From positions 434,001 to 498,000 of the forward strand of contig JAEHOE010000036.1 of assembly GCA_016858145.1 (NCBI GenBank): DNA of 64,000 nt. Reading direction: 5' to 3'. Position 1 is the stretch's first letter. Every line of letters begins with the position of its first letter. The notes below the pieces were generated by a model, which was not told the DNA's origin, did not search any database, and saw only the letters and a list, made by a program, of their open reading frames with translations. Position numbers and translations under genes: made by a program. This document shows, piece by piece, positions 1 through 12,160 of the stretch. This stretch comes from Edaphochlamys debaryana (taxonomy: Eukaryota; Chlorophyta; Chlorophyceae; Chlamydomonadales).

Positions 1-2123
1 ACGAGTCCTCCCCCGTCCCCAGCAGCTCCGCCCGACTGGGCACACGCCTGGCCTCCACGCTCGCTGGCCGCACCTCCAAGTTCCATTGCGGCGACAGCGA
101 GGACCCGGTGCCCAGCCACGTCATTGCGCTGAGGCACTCCGAGGACGCCGGCGGCGCGGCGGCTTCGGCCCGCCAGCTGAGCCGCCCCGTGCGGCGGCCC
201 ACGGCCCGGTCCAGCTCCAGCGAGCTCCCGCCCTACTGCTCCGCCGCCGCCACCGCCTCCTGCTCCACACCCGAGCGGGGGCCCTCCACCGCCGCCTCGG
301 GCGCCCTCGCCCAGGCCGCCGCGCAGGCCACGGCGGCCAAGCTGACCAGCAAGGCGAGCCTGGGGTACGGCCTGACGCCGGATACGCCGGCGCGTGTCGC
401 GGGCTTCTTCGCGCAGCCCAGCGTCGCTGACAGCGGCTGCCTGGCCAGCGGCAAGAGCGACACTCCCGCGTCGCCCTCGTGTGGCCTGCATGGGTCCCCG
501 GCGCCGCCGGGGCTGGGGCTGATGCCGCCCTACCGCTGCAGCGGCAGCGGCGGGGGAGCGGGCGGTGGCCAGGCGGTGGTGGGCTACGGCGGAGTCATGC
601 CCGTCGCTGGGCAGCCGGGCGGTGGCCTGGCGCTGCTCACGCGCCGCCGCATCATCACAGCCCTGCGCGACAGCTGCCTCGGCTACACCGACCCCAGCCC
701 GCCCGTCGCCCCAACCTCTCCCACCCAAGCGCCCGCCGCTGTACCCGCACCTGCGACACTAACGTCGGGTCCCGATGCGCACCCGTCAGCGCCCGCGCTG
801 CGCCAGCGCCGCCTGGGCTCCGCCTCCGCGGTGGCGCGGCAGCTGTTCCGTGTGGGCCGCGGCGCCGCATCCGCCAGGCCCAGCCGCGAGGCCTCGTTCG
901 GGGTGTACCACTCCCGCCAGGCCCTGGCCCTGGACGGCTACGCGCTGGTCTGCGTGGCCGCCAAGACGGTCGTGTGCATGGTCCTGCCGTACATCTTGTA
1001 CGGCACCCTGGATCGCAAGGAGCTGCTGGTGGGTTGGGGTTGTTGCGTGAGACGCTCAGGCGCTTGCATGCTGGGCAGGGATGCGTTGGAAAGAACTTGG
1101 CCGCAACCCCAGCCTTAACCGCCTCTGCGCTCCCGCCCCCGCCCCCGCCCCGCCCCGCCGTTGCCCCCGTGCCCCCTACCCTGCGACGAAGCAGCTGGTT
1201 GGCCCGCACTTCTTCCTCCGCCTCCTGTCCTTCGCTCCCAAGGCCGTCCTGCTGCTGCTCGCCGCCTACTCCAGCATCCTGGCCTCCCTGGGCCTGGCCC
1301 CAGCGCCCCCACCCTCCACCCCTTCCACCGCCGTCGCTGCCCCCGGCCTCAACGGCCGGGCGGCGGCGCTGCGCGCCCGCGCGGTCCGCGCTCAGCAGTG
1401 GGCGGTGGCGTGGCGCGAGGCGTGGGTGCTGGGGTGCGGCTACGCGGAGCTGCTGCTGCTCATGCTGCCCATGGCGCTGGGCGTGTGGGCGCCGCCGGGC
1501 AGCCTGGTGCAGCGGCTCAACGGGCTGGGCTTCGAGGTGCTCATGGACGGGGTGCAGGTGAGGAGGGCGTGGGGGGGCAGCGCGGCGGGACCATAGACAA
1601 GCTAATATCCTGCGGCGCCGCCGTTCGTTGCAGTTGCTGCCTCGCTCTTCGAGGCACCACGTGTGCTATGCGCGCTCTTGACTTCCATGCTCTCAACCTT
1701 TCTTGCCCGCCTGCTCGACCGCCTCAGCGCAACGCCTTCGACCAGGTCCGCACGCGGCGGCGGCTGCCTCAGCACACGCTGCACTGCGTGCTGCTCTACG
1801 CGCTGGTGGCCTTCCAGCTGGGCCTGCCGCACGCCTTCGCCCGCGTCTTCCTCATCTGGCTTTCGGGCTTCGTCACGTGCCTCATCGTCGAGATCCCACG
1901 GCGGGTGGACTTTGCGGTGCTGCACAGCGGCGACACGCCTCCGCCGCTGGCGGCGCCGCCGCAGCTGCAGCTGCAGCTACAGCAGCAGCCGGGACTGCGG
2001 CACGCAGCGGGGGAGGCTCTGGGTTTGGGGGGAAGGACGGCGGGTGGGCACGCCGACGGCGGTCATGCCCAGGTGGTGGCGGGGGCGCGAGGGGGTGGAC
2101 TGGTGGGTGACGGGGAGGGGTGA
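1..2123 (+). CDS. Unrecognised multi-pass membrane protein, 3' part
   Basis: This gene is open from the window start, so its 5' end is missing. Exons: 1-1028, 1195-1557 and 1728-2123, with all junctions in phase 0 (GT donors after CTGCTG and GTGCAG). The first exon encodes a long Ser/Pro/Ala/Gly-rich and presumably disordered region, followed by a hydrophobic stretch (ALVCVAAKTVVCMVLPYILY). The second and third exons add about four more hydrophobic segments, including AYSSILASLGL, ELLLLMLPMALGVWA and FLIWLSGFVTCLIVEI. The C-terminal tail is Gln- and Gly-rich and ends at a TGA. I do not recognise the family. An integral membrane protein with five or so helices and a long N-terminal soluble region is what the sequence shows; its substrate and location are unknown. 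The gene converges with the coiled-coil gene downstream. Confidence 0.6.
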
Positions 2124-3267
2124 GGCGGACGGAGCGCCCTTGCAGTCTGGGCTGGTTGGTTTAAGGGGCTGGGCGGACAGGGCGGGGCAGTAGGTAAAGG
2201 AGTCCTTGATGGACCGGCTAGGGGGTGTACCGGTAGTCCGGTGTCGGTGTGCACAGCGAACGAACGAGGCATGCTAGCCCAAACGTCCCGAACACAAGTT
2301 GTTACGAGCGGTTGCTATACGGGACGGGGGGTATGTACAGCAGTAGTACAGGACGCCACGGCGTTTCTTTATGCGGGCCAAGTATGGTACGGCTCGTGTC
2401 AAAGGGCACCCTATGGGTACGTTAAGCTTCCGTGTATGGGGCACTTTTGGGGCGGGGCCTGCGTCTTTGCGGCGTTCGAGTAGCAGTAACGGTTTGTGCG
2501 TCATAATGCCGGCGCCGCACACCATGGACGCTTAGTTTTGGCCCGGAGCCTGGGGCTTCTTAGTATGAGGAAGGAGAGCAAGTGCTCATGGGCAGCGCTC
2601 GCCACTGCTGGATGACCCTATTGGTCTCCGCGGTGGTGGAGTCTGACGCAGCCTGCATACATTATCGCGGCTGCAAGGCACTGAATGTGGAGCTCGTAAA
2701 AGGCCTAGTGAGCTCCTTACGCACGGTTTGTCAGTTCAAGCGGGCAGGGATTGTTATGGGCTGGGTGTTGTGTTGGGCGTACGTGCTACGCGTGTGGGTG
2801 GATGGGACAGGGAAACTTTCTGGTTTGCGGTCTTGTTTGGGCCATGGTGTGTGCTGAGAGGACTGATAGGACGCTCTGTTTGCCGTTGCGGTTGCTTTAC
2901 ACTCCCATAGCCTCATCTAGCCTAAAGAGGTTGGCCTGAGGGCCAGGTCTTGCAAGTGTCGTGCTCAATTCCTTGCCTGCCTCGCATCAGACCTGTGTGT
3001 CCATGCTACTTATGCCCAGTACGCTCCTCCCCTGGTGCAGCCGTGCACGTCTTCCGCGCACCTCAGCATTCCCGCCCTCTGCCCACGGTCCCCCAAAGCC
3101 ACGTACTGGTCAGGAGCAAGCGCCGGCAGGTGCCACAGTTCCAGCGGCGGCCGCTTGCGCTGCCTCCGCATCCTCCTCCTCCACAACGCTACTCCACGAG
3201 CCGCCGCGCGCGGGGCAACACCCGCAGCCCGTCAGCAGCCGCACGCACACAGGCGCCTGGCACTCCG
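2124..3267. other. Intergenic/3' UTR space between convergent genes
   Basis: This is 1.1 kb between the stop of the membrane-protein gene and the stop of the coiled-coil gene on the other strand. GC content is visibly lower than in the flanking exons. I found no ORF with coding character. A TGTAA on the minus strand at 2897-2901 probably ends the coiled-coil transcript; I found no TGTAA for the plus-strand gene. Confidence 0.5.
2897..2901 (-). terminator. TGTAA polyadenylation signal
   Basis: TGTAA on the minus strand, about 370 nt past the stop codon of the coiled-coil gene. TGTAA is the established poly(A) signal of chlorophyte algae such as Chlamydomonas. The assignment is by position only. 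Confidence 0.45.
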
Positions 3268-6200
3268 CTAGGCGGCTGCCGAGCGCGCCACGAGGCGGTG
3301 CATGACCGCCTCCAGCTCCCCGAAGCGCCGCTCCGTGTCCAGCAGCGCCGAGGTCTTGGCCTGGACCTCCACCACCAGCGCTTGAAGGCTCTGCGGGGCA
3401 GCACGATGGGGAATGCGTGAAGCTGAGACAAGTTGGGTGCTTAAGGGCTAGAGGAGGGTATTACAAGCTATAGGCGCATGTGTTGGAGGCTTGACCTGCT
3501 AGGCCCTGATCTCCCGCAGGTTTGTTCTCCCGCCTCCCCGCCTCGCCTTCTTGTACTCCAGGTCCGCCTGCAGCAGGCTGTCCCGCAGCTGAGCCAGCGT
3601 GCGGTCCCGGTTGGCGATGCCCTCCTCCAGGGCCCGCACCCGCTCCTCGTACACAGCCCTGCGGCGCAAACGGGTACGAACGGGAGGTCATCCAACCCCG
3701 GCAGGGCAATGAGGGCATGCTACGGCGGCGTAATCCAGCTTCTAAGCACCAGAGCCGGAGATAAAGGATGCCATATGCGCTCGTAGGAGGGGACGCGTGC
3801 TCACTTGACGGTCTCTGCGCTGGCCCCGGCCTGCAGGGACGCCACCAGGCGCTCGGCCGCCCGCACGGAGGCCTCCAGCTCCAGCACCCGCGCCTCGGCG
3901 GCGTCGCGCGCACGCGTCGCACGCTCCAGCGTCAGCTGCAGAGGCATGAGCGTGGGTGGGTACATGACCATGCTATCTCTGGGGCAATGCATCATGGAGG
4001 AGGGCCCAGCCACCGTGACCTTCATCCCCACCTGCATATCCTGCAGCTGGCGCTGCTCCTGCTGCCGCCGGCTGTCCAAAGTGCGTGTGACCGCCAGCAC
4101 CTCGGTCTCCTTGTCGCCCTTGGCCTGCAGTGAACCGGCGCAAGCACCAGAAGTCAGTTGGACAATGCAAGGGTCTGGAGCTGAGGAGTCCTTTGGCCAA
4201 GGCCGCAGGACGCATAGTCGCAGTGGCATCATCAACCAAGTCCTACATTCCAGCACTTGTAGGTGGACCCCAGCCCTGGCACTCCGCACCTGCTTGGCCG
4301 CAGCCTCCGCCGCGCGCGCCTGCAGCTCCATCTCCTGGCGCTGCCGCTCCGAGTCCCGCCAGCGGTGCGTGAGCTCCGTCAGCTGGTTCTCCGCCTCCCG
4401 CAGCCGCCGCTCGCTCACCGCCAGCCGCGACTCGCAGTCCACGCACCGCTTCTCGCCATCCAGCGCCCGGGCCTGCGGGGCGCACAGCACGCGAAGCAGG
4501 CGGCGCGCAGCACACGGCTCAGGCCCCGACGTAACCCATTGGTTGCGCGGGGCTGTGCACCCGAGGCAGGGATGCAAGGAAGGCACCCCCACGGCCCTGC
4601 CCGAGAGCACACAGGCGCATTCCCGCCCACCTCTGCGGCCTTGGCCCGGGTCTCCGCGTCCATGGTCCGGGACTCGGCGTCCTTGGCGTGCCGCTCCACA
4701 TCCCCCATGCGCGTCTCCACGTCCCGCAGCCGCCGCTCCAGGGTGGCGCTGTAGGACTCGGCCTGGTTGGCACGCCTGGGGCCCGGGGGCAGGCGGGAGA
4801 CAGGTGCTGTTCAGGGGCAGAGGCGGGTCAAACCGGGAGCAGGGCACACACAATACTGCGGCCAGCAGCAGCGGGGCCTCTGCGCAAGTTGCATGGCCCC
4901 TGCTGTGTTACAGTAAGGGTACAAGGTGCTGGGCGGAGCGACACCACCGCCCTATTGCTCACCGCTCGGCGTCCACCAGCTGCGTCTCTGCGTCCCGGCC
5001 GCCCCGCTCCGCCCGGTCCGCGCGCTGCTCCGCCCGCTCCACGGCCCGGCGGTACTCGGCCAGCTTGCGCTCGCTGTCCTCCAACCGTGCCTCCAGGGAG
5101 GCCAGCTGCCTGCGGGCCGAGAGAGGTGACGGAGGCCGGGAGCTGGTGGTTGCGGGCCGAGGGCACAGCGCGTAAGAACCCCTGCTTGAGAATGTCACGT
5201 GCAGCTGCCTCCGTGGGGAGCGCGCGCGCGGACTGCTACATGGGTATTTCCCCTACGACTTCCTCCGTGTGAGATTGAGCACTCAGGCAGGCAACCGCAA
5301 GCACCCCTGCATGAAGGGGGTGGCTAGCCACGAGGACGAACCCGAACCCGGGACCTGGGCGTACCGCGCCGTCTCGTCCGCCCGCTTCTGCGCCTCCAGC
5401 TGCCGGGCCCGCGCCTGGTCCGCCTGGCGCAGCGCCTCCGACAGACGCGACTCGGCGTCGCGGCCATCCAGGTCCCCAGCCCTCCTGCGCACAAGGGGCA
5501 AGGATGGGACGTTGACAACCCCAGCGCCATGCATAACCTTTTTTCTCCTTTCCTTCTTGGATTACGTCCGATACGTGCCCTGCGCTCAAGATAGACCGCC
5601 ACACGCCAAACCCACCTTGGCGCTGCGCCATCAGCGGCCTGCTGCGCCGCCGTTGCCGCGGCCGCCGTTGTGGCCGCGCGCTGCTCCGCCTCGAGCGCCG
5701 CCACACGCTGCAGTGCTTCCCTCAGCTGGGCCGTCGCCCGCGCGGCCGCCTCCTCGGCGGCGCCCGCTCTCCGCACGGCGTCCATGGCCCGCTCTACGGC
5801 CTCGATGCGAAGGTTCTCCCGGTCCGCCACGTCACGCCGTAACGCCTGCAGCGCCGCCTCCTTGTCGCCCAGGTGCTGCCGTAACGCCGCCACCTCCGCC
5901 GCCAGTGCCGCCGCCTCCTCGGCGGAGGCCTCGGCGGCCGCAGCCGCTGCGGCGGCGGCGGCGGCGGGCGAGGACGAGGGGTGCTGGGCGGGAGGCGGGG
6001 GGGCCTCCTTGATGAGTTTGTTGAGCGCCGACAGTTCCTCGTGCAGCTCCACGATCTTGGCCTGCCGCTCCGCCGACGTAGCCTCGCACGTCGCCAGCTG
6101 CGCCTGTGCGCGAAAACACCGTGCCGCGTTGAGCCCAAGGGAGGCGTGTGAGGCGCGGGCCCTGGCAACCCCGCGTGGTCCTCCCGTACCAAAAGGAGTC

Positions 6201-8276
6201 CGTATAGTCTAGGCTGGTATACCCAGCGTCGGCCTTCACCTCTTACCCCCGGTGCGACGCCCCTACCTTGAGCGCCTTGACCGCCTCCTTGTACTTCCTG
6301 GCCTGCGCCTCCCGGCCCTGCAGCTTGGCCGCCACCGCAGCCGACTGCTGCTGCAGCGTCTCCACCTGCAGCCCCACAAACGATCACACACGGTCACGAC
6401 TGGCATCAGTGGCATGCCCCTTTGCTTTCCGGCAGCCTAGGCACCCAGGCACACAGGGGAGCACCGCCGACGGCCTGACCTGCAGGCGCAGTGAGGCCAC
6501 CGCCCGCTCGTGCTGCAGCTCCGCCAGGGCCAGCTGGTGCTCAACCGCCAGTTGCTGCTGGGGGAGGTGCTGAGGGGGATGCTGGGGGTAGGGGGGCTGA
6601 GGCGGGGCACCCGAGCTGCCTGCGGGCCCGGGGTGTGGTCGTTGGGAGCCAGCGGCCGGGGGAGGCGTGCCGGCGGACGGCCCGGGGCCGCCGACGACCG
6701 GCGCCTGGCGCTGCCGCCGCAGCTCATCGAGCTCTGCACAAGGCGGGCGGCGAAGGCCATGTGAGCGTTACAGGTTGGCAGGAGCGGTTGGAGTAGCGTG
6801 ATGTGGTTGGGGACCCTGAGCCCCGCCCCGTGCCCTGGCGCACCTGCGTACACCCGCTGGAGGTCTGAATCGTCGGTGGTGAGGCGCCGAGACGACGGCT
6901 CGCCCCGGATACCACCAGCGCCGCCGCCGCTGCTGCGCCGTGCAGCCGGCGGCCAGCCCCGGGACCCTGGGGCGCCCCGATCGCCCTCCGCCCAGACGTC
7001 ATCGTCGTCCCGGCCGGGCCCTCCTCCACGGGACACGGGCGTGCCCTGCTTCTCCAGGTCCCGCCTCAAGCGCGCGATCTGGGGGCGAAGCACATGGGCA
7101 AAGCCCATGTGGGTCGAGAGCGACCCACATCCTGGCTCTGGCCTCACCGTGCCAACACGGCTCCCCATGTCCCTGCACCCTAGCAATGCGCGCTGGCCAA
7201 GGCACGCGCTTGCCTGCTGCTCCGCCTGCTCCCTCCGCTCCTCCGCCGCCCGCAGCTCCTGGTCGCGGCGGCCCAGCAGCTCCTTGAGCTTGTGCACCTC
7301 CGCCGTCAGGCCGCGCCCCAGCTCCTCGTGCATGTCCCCACGTTGCTGGGCCACACGCAGCTCCTCTGCGGCCACGGTAACCACAGGGGCACGGGCGCGA
7401 TTCCTCGTCAATAACCCGCGCGCTCCTAGCCGTTTGCCCTCTGCATCTCGCCCTCAGCCCCTAAATGGGCAGGCTCGGCCCAAAGCTGAAGTGCCGTATG
7501 TCATGGCCGCTTAGGTTGATGTGGGCTGACCCTAGGCCCTGGGCTGACCCTAGACCCAAGGCCGGCTAGGTTGGTGGTGGTTTGGGGGCGGTCTGGACCC
7601 TGCGTACCCTGGAAGGCTGCGGTGAGCTGCATGCGCAGCTGCTCCACCCGCATGTCATCCTGCCCCCGCATCTGCAGCTGCATGTGAGCTGCGTCCAGCT
7701 GCCGCTTTTGGTCCGCAACCGTGGCCTTCAGAGTGCTGATTTTGGCCCGCGCGTCTCCCAGGACCTTCTCCAAGGCTTGGACCTGCGGGGTGAGGTGGGG
7801 TCAAGCTGGACACGGTGCTGCCCGAGCACTCGGCTGTGGCCCGCGCGTGTCATACCCGGGCCCCACCGGGCACGTTGGGCTGACAGGGGTTACCGTGCCC
7901 ATACCCCGGCCCTGAGCCCACACCTGCAATACCCCTCAAGCTGCGTACCTGAGCGGTCTTTTCCTGCAGCTCCAGGTCCACGTCCGCGGCTGTGCTGGTG
8001 GCGGCCACCAGCTGCTCAACTGCCCGCTGCCGAGAGGCCAGGGCCTCTTCCAGCTGCAGTATAGCCCTGTCCTTAGACGCCATGGCTGCTTCCCAGTTGT
8101 TGCGAGCCTCTGCAGTCCGCGCCTGCAGAAGAATGTGTGTTGCGTTGACCGCGCTCGGCTTGCACGGCTTGCAGGTGGACACTTACGACGAGTTGGACAT
8201 GCTGCTCCCTGAGTTCGATGAGCTCCAAGTCCTTTTCGTTGAGCGCGGAGCGCAGTTGGTAGAACTCGGCGTCCAT
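3268..8276 (-). CDS. Long coiled-coil protein, family unknown
   Basis: Sixteen exons read downwards: 8276-8187, 8122-7949, 7782-7608, 7365-7214, 7078-6844, 6733-6480, 6365-6267, 6103-5616, 5484-5365, 5109-4963, 4775-4631, 4472-4290, 4124-4032, 3935-3805, 3658-3547 and 3390-3268. All phases agree and give 906 residues ending in RSAAA. Almost the whole chain is Glu/Arg/Ala/Gln-rich heptad-like sequence. It is broken by a Pro/Gly-rich linker around residues 240-330 and a poly-Ala stretch in exon 8. No catalytic motif is visible. The start MDAEFYQLRSALNEKD is preceded by a short uORF that stops before it; more 5' exons cannot be excluded. Two introns use GC donors (at 7213 and 3546). A structural, centrosomal or basal-body role would be typical for such proteins in a flagellate lineage, but nothing in the sequence proves this. 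Confidence 0.72.
7091..7128. repeat. Two adjacent perfect hairpins in an intron
   Basis: CACATGGGC/GCCCATGTG (7091-7111, loop AAA) is followed by GTGGGTCG/CGACCCAC (7109-7128, loop AGAG). The arms overlap by three bases, so the two stems compete. They lie in intron 4 of the coiled-coil gene, close to its 3' splice site on the minus strand. Confidence 0.6.
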
Positions 8277-11200
8277 GGCGCCCTCGGGCAGGCACCACGC
8301 CTCAGTTGCCTTGTTGGGAGCAAGAATAATTCATTGGGTCTACTGTAAGACTGTGACAATCGAGCAGTAAATCATCTAATCGTGGCCGCGCGGGTCAGCT
8401 GTGAATGCTTAAGCAGCTTGGCTTGAGGTCTTACTCGCTTCTTGTATCAAGTTGCAAGAAGAGTATACGGTATGCGCGAGGCCTCTGGGCGTGTGCCGTC
8501 GAGCTGTCACGGGACGTTACGGGCTGTCCCATGCGGCCATGGCTGTCGCTGCAGGTCGCTGCAAAGGCCCTCAGAGGCAGCCCGTGGCAGCTCGCCACTC
8601 CAACCCCTGGCCAGTCCTTGTCGTTGCTGCACAGGACCAGGGCGCAGCGCAAAGGCACGGGCGAGCACAAGCACACGCAGGGGACTGAGGTCGGGGGCCC
8701 CGGGGCTGTGGGCGATGGTGGGCACACTCAGGAGGCACGAGGAGGCACGGGCGGGTGCGCAATGCACGACTGTCACCAACTTTGCAAGCAATAGTACCTC
8801 TGGACCAAAGAGCAGCGGCATGTATGGTAGGGAGCTGACAGAGGCAGCGTTGCCGGCCGCTGTCTTCTGCCAGGCCTGCCAGGAAACGCTCTTACATGCC
8901 GACATGTTGGGGCGTTCAACCTTCAACCACGTGCCGTGGTGCGGGCTGGTGGTGGAGAGGGTTGAGGACTCGAACATTGGGCCCCCTGGGGGGGACCATG
9001 GGGCTCAGCCCTTTTCCTGCCTTCGGGCAGCCACCCTTGTCTGCCAGGCAACTTAGCAGCTATCGTGCGCTCATCAGGGCGGTTGAGCCATCCAGCGAAT
9101 GAACCTCGGCCACACGCGTAGCAAGTGAGCAGAGGTCAAGGCAAGGAACACGAGGCGAGTGGAGTACTCGTTCAAGCCCACCACACTGCGCTTAGCAGCG
9201 GTCAGCGACCCAAAGGCTAGCCGGGTATCGGGAGCTTGCCGGTCCTGCCAGGGCGACCCCCGTCGTGCTGCTCAAGCCCGAGCGTCACTGAGCCTTCTAC
9301 GCATGAAGCCTGCCAACCTCCTTTCACAGGTAGTTGTCTCAAGTGCAGATAGGAGGCCTTTATCACGAGCACAGCGCTTGGCATTAGCACAAGAAAGCCG
9401 GCGGCCACCTACTGAGGCTCACGAGCGAGAAGTGCACAGGCCCAGAAAGCCTCCATCAGCAGCCCATGTTGGCCGCAGCTCCCCCTCAAACTAGTAATAG
9501 TGACACTGGACTGCGCTATGCCCTGCATTCAGGCCCCGTCATCTGCAGCAAACAGCTCGCAATGTTGCGCTCCGAGCAAAAGGCCCGCAGGCTTGGACGT
9601 GCCTGCACCCTGCCTTCCCGGCGCCACGGGCACGGCGGCCTTGTGTACCCATCCGCCTCCTTAGTTGCGCTGGGGGGACCATACCGATACTCATCAGTGC
9701 TCTACTAACAAAGAAAGGTGCTAAATCTACAAAACCCACAAACCCACATTGGTTGAGCTCGTTCAGAAGGTAGATGCTTTCAGATGCCGATCTCATGCCT
9801 GCTTATCGCTCACCGGTACTGCCGCTAGCGACTCATTCAAGCCGGCAGGGAGGGAGCTCCGCTTGTTCAGGAATGCTGCCCGCAAAACACCAAGGAGGAC
9901 CCAAGATCAGGCCCGACCAGCAGTCAGCAGCGAAACGCAGACGCCCCCGCTCGATGTGGTAAGGACGTCCCAGGCGCACACGTCACGCACACCAATACAC
10001 GTGTGGCCACTGGCCAGCAGACCACCGCTCCTTCTTCACAAGTCATGTCCATGGCAGAGCAAACTGACTAGACTGAAGCGTACGGCCGAGTACATCACAC
10101 AACACACCCCGTAAGCTGCAGCGGGCAGCCGCGCGCTGATGCTTGTAATACCTGCTGAAAGCCTACATACCTGCTCACCTCTCCCGTGGGAACGAGCATG
10201 GGAAACGTCGTGCGTTCGACGCCCAGTATTGCCCACATGTTCCTACATGTAACCTTTTGCGTGCGTACGTTCCGCCACCGCCCACGTTACCCCTCAGCCA
10301 CGGGTTAAAATTCCTAACTGGGCACCTGCCGCCCGTTCGGCACCGCTTCAATTCACCGCCTGCTGGTTGGGAGCTCCCATAGGGAGCGCCCCAAGCCCAC
10401 TGGTCATCTCCTCAACAAGTAAGCCCCAAACTCCCTACCTGCCACAAGAACAGGAGAGTGCCGCCTATAGCCATTCCCACTAGTGATCGACATGTCGATC
10501 TAGCCGTGTAAGGCACAGACGACAACGCACCTATCGATAATCAAGCAGTGCGGAATGTCCATCCCGAAAAGGGGCTGAGCAAATCAACCGCCTCCACACC
10601 GAATCCCAAACCCTTCAACAAGTTGAACGAGGAGCTACGCTATGACACAATAACAGACGCCCCACCATGAAAAGGGACAAAGTGCTGTGGCTTGCTTGCT
10701 TCGTTGAAAGATGGGCGGGTTGATGAGCACATGCTGTATGCACGGCTTGGCACTACTTACGAAGTGGTAAGGTGTTCACTTTGCAGGCACCAGCAGTCAT
10801 GACACGCACACGGCGTGGGGTCCCTCCCACGCCCGCCCACAAACAAACGCCCGCCCCCGCAAAAACCCACACAGCCTCTATCTCGCTTCCTTCCACCGCA
10901 CAAGCTTTACCTCAGCCATGCGGCAAAACCCTCGACACCCCGCCACCCAGCTCGCTGCGCTTGTCCGGTGCTTGTCCGGTGTCAGCAGTGGTCCTACTCC
11001 ATGCATCTATCCTCAGCCTTGCTTGCTCCAACCGCTTTCAAGTAGCCAGCCAGCCTCCAGTTCCATTTCGCCGCATTCAGGTAGAGCCACCGTACGTCGT
11101 AGCTAGCCGGGCGGCCCCTGGCCCAGTCGGTCCATCTGCCGCTCTGCCTCCACCGTGCCATTTGGCAACCGCCAGCACAGTATGTAGACGAAGCGCAAGG

Positions 11201-11828
11201 ACGCCTGAGCCCGGCAGTGACGAGCCGCGCGGAGCAGCCACGCATGGTTTCCGTGATTACCACCCCAAACCGCCCCTTGCGTGCGTTGTAGCGCCACGGG
11301 ATCGAGTGGCGCCTCCGCCGCCTCACATCTGAGTAGCTTTGCTGTATGTCGTCACCGGACACGTCTAAGAGAAGCAAGGTTTTCATCTTCATTAGCGAGC
11401 CCGTCCACCGCCCGCCTGCGAGTATCAGCCCTTGACGCTGTGCCCCAATCTGCGCCACGACTCTTGGTAGCCACCGGTCTTAAGCCGTATTAGTACCGCC
11501 TTCCTCACCAGCACAGTAGTCCGAATATGAGTTCGCACCCCTGATGACCCGCTAGCCTGCCTGGACGACAGTCAGCCGGCGCCGCCCGCCGGTAATCAGG
11601 CAGTGCTGGCCCCGTCCATGCCGACTGCCCCGGAGGCCGATGAACGATGCATGCTTCCACGCGCACGCTGACCGCACGTAGGTGCCGCGCTTAGAAGGTC
11701 ACCTCCAGGCAGCGGAAGATGTGCTCCACACACTGCAGGGCGGCGGGGGGAGACATACAGTTCTTGTGAGTGTGTGCACGACAACTCCCGGCGAGCGCCC
11801 TGCTGCTGGTTGCTCCCGCGGAGCAGCC
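8277..11828. other. Gene-free stretch of 3.5 kb
   Basis: Base composition drops clearly below that of the surrounding genes. The reading frames present lack the strong third-position GC bias, the splice-site pattern and any family resemblance. The longest, 186 residues at 10772-11332 on the plus strand, is Pro/Ser-rich and unlike any gene here. The left end should hold the promoter and 5' UTR of the coiled-coil gene. I found no tRNA-like cloverleaf, no transposase and no long terminal repeat. A small direct repeat (CTTGTCCGGTG twice) lies near 10968-10990. Confidence 0.5.
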
Positions 11829-12160
11829 GGTGACACTGACAGGAATCTTCATCTCTTCACAGAGGCTAAGAAACGTTTCTATTCTTGAGACGGAATGACC
11901 CTTTCACTCCTCCAGTCCCTTAGCGCGGCGCAGCAGGCGGGTCTGCACAGTCCTGGCTCTGCACAGCTCCAGACCGTTACACCGTTTACAACCCATCTGC
12001 GGCGTTCGCCCAGTACCAGCAACTCCAGCAGCAGCAGCAGCAGCAGCAACAGCACGCTGCGGTGCTGCTGGGTGCCAATGGTATGGCGTATGCGTCTTCG
12101 GGTGCCGGGTACCATAGAACAGGTTGCCAGCATGGGTCTGGGCACGATCTTCGCCAAGTA
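11829..12160 (+). pseudogene. Inverted partial copy of the exonuclease gene 5' end
   Basis: The plus strand here matches the minus strand of about 14580-14205 at high identity. The match covers part of the upstream leader (GACAGGAATCTTCATC), the start codon and the first coding stretch (SLLQSLSAAQQAGLHSPGSA). It then covers the CAG-repeat region and, after an internal deletion of roughly 70-80 bp, the VASMGLGT segment. The copy begins MTLSLLQ instead of MNLSLLQ. It loses frame just after LQTV through small indels and stops after about 88 codons, so it cannot encode the parent domain. It lies immediately beside the last recognisable exon of the parent gene, in inverted orientation. A truncated, decayed segmental copy is the simplest explanation. 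Confidence 0.85.

Noticed and set aside
5832..6387. Long Arg/Pro/Gly-rich antisense and alternative-frame ORFs across most exons
   Set aside because: They are shadow frames of GC-rich coding exons or C/G-rich introns; the sense frame with family motifs explains the sequence.
9160..10240. GTTCAA/GTTCGA-like T-loop sequences as tRNA genes
   Set aside because: No matching acceptor and anticodon stems could be drawn around them.
10772..11332. 186-codon plus-strand open frame in the gene-free stretch
   Set aside because: Pro/Ser/Thr-rich with no third-position GC bias, no splice context and an equally long antisense frame. Treated as chance.
11977..11990. Two minus-strand TGTAA motifs inside the inverted copy as the exonuclease poly(A) signal
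   Set aside because: They would lie upstream of the TGA of the read-through exon. Possible if the last exon is spliced differently, but unsupported, so not annotated.
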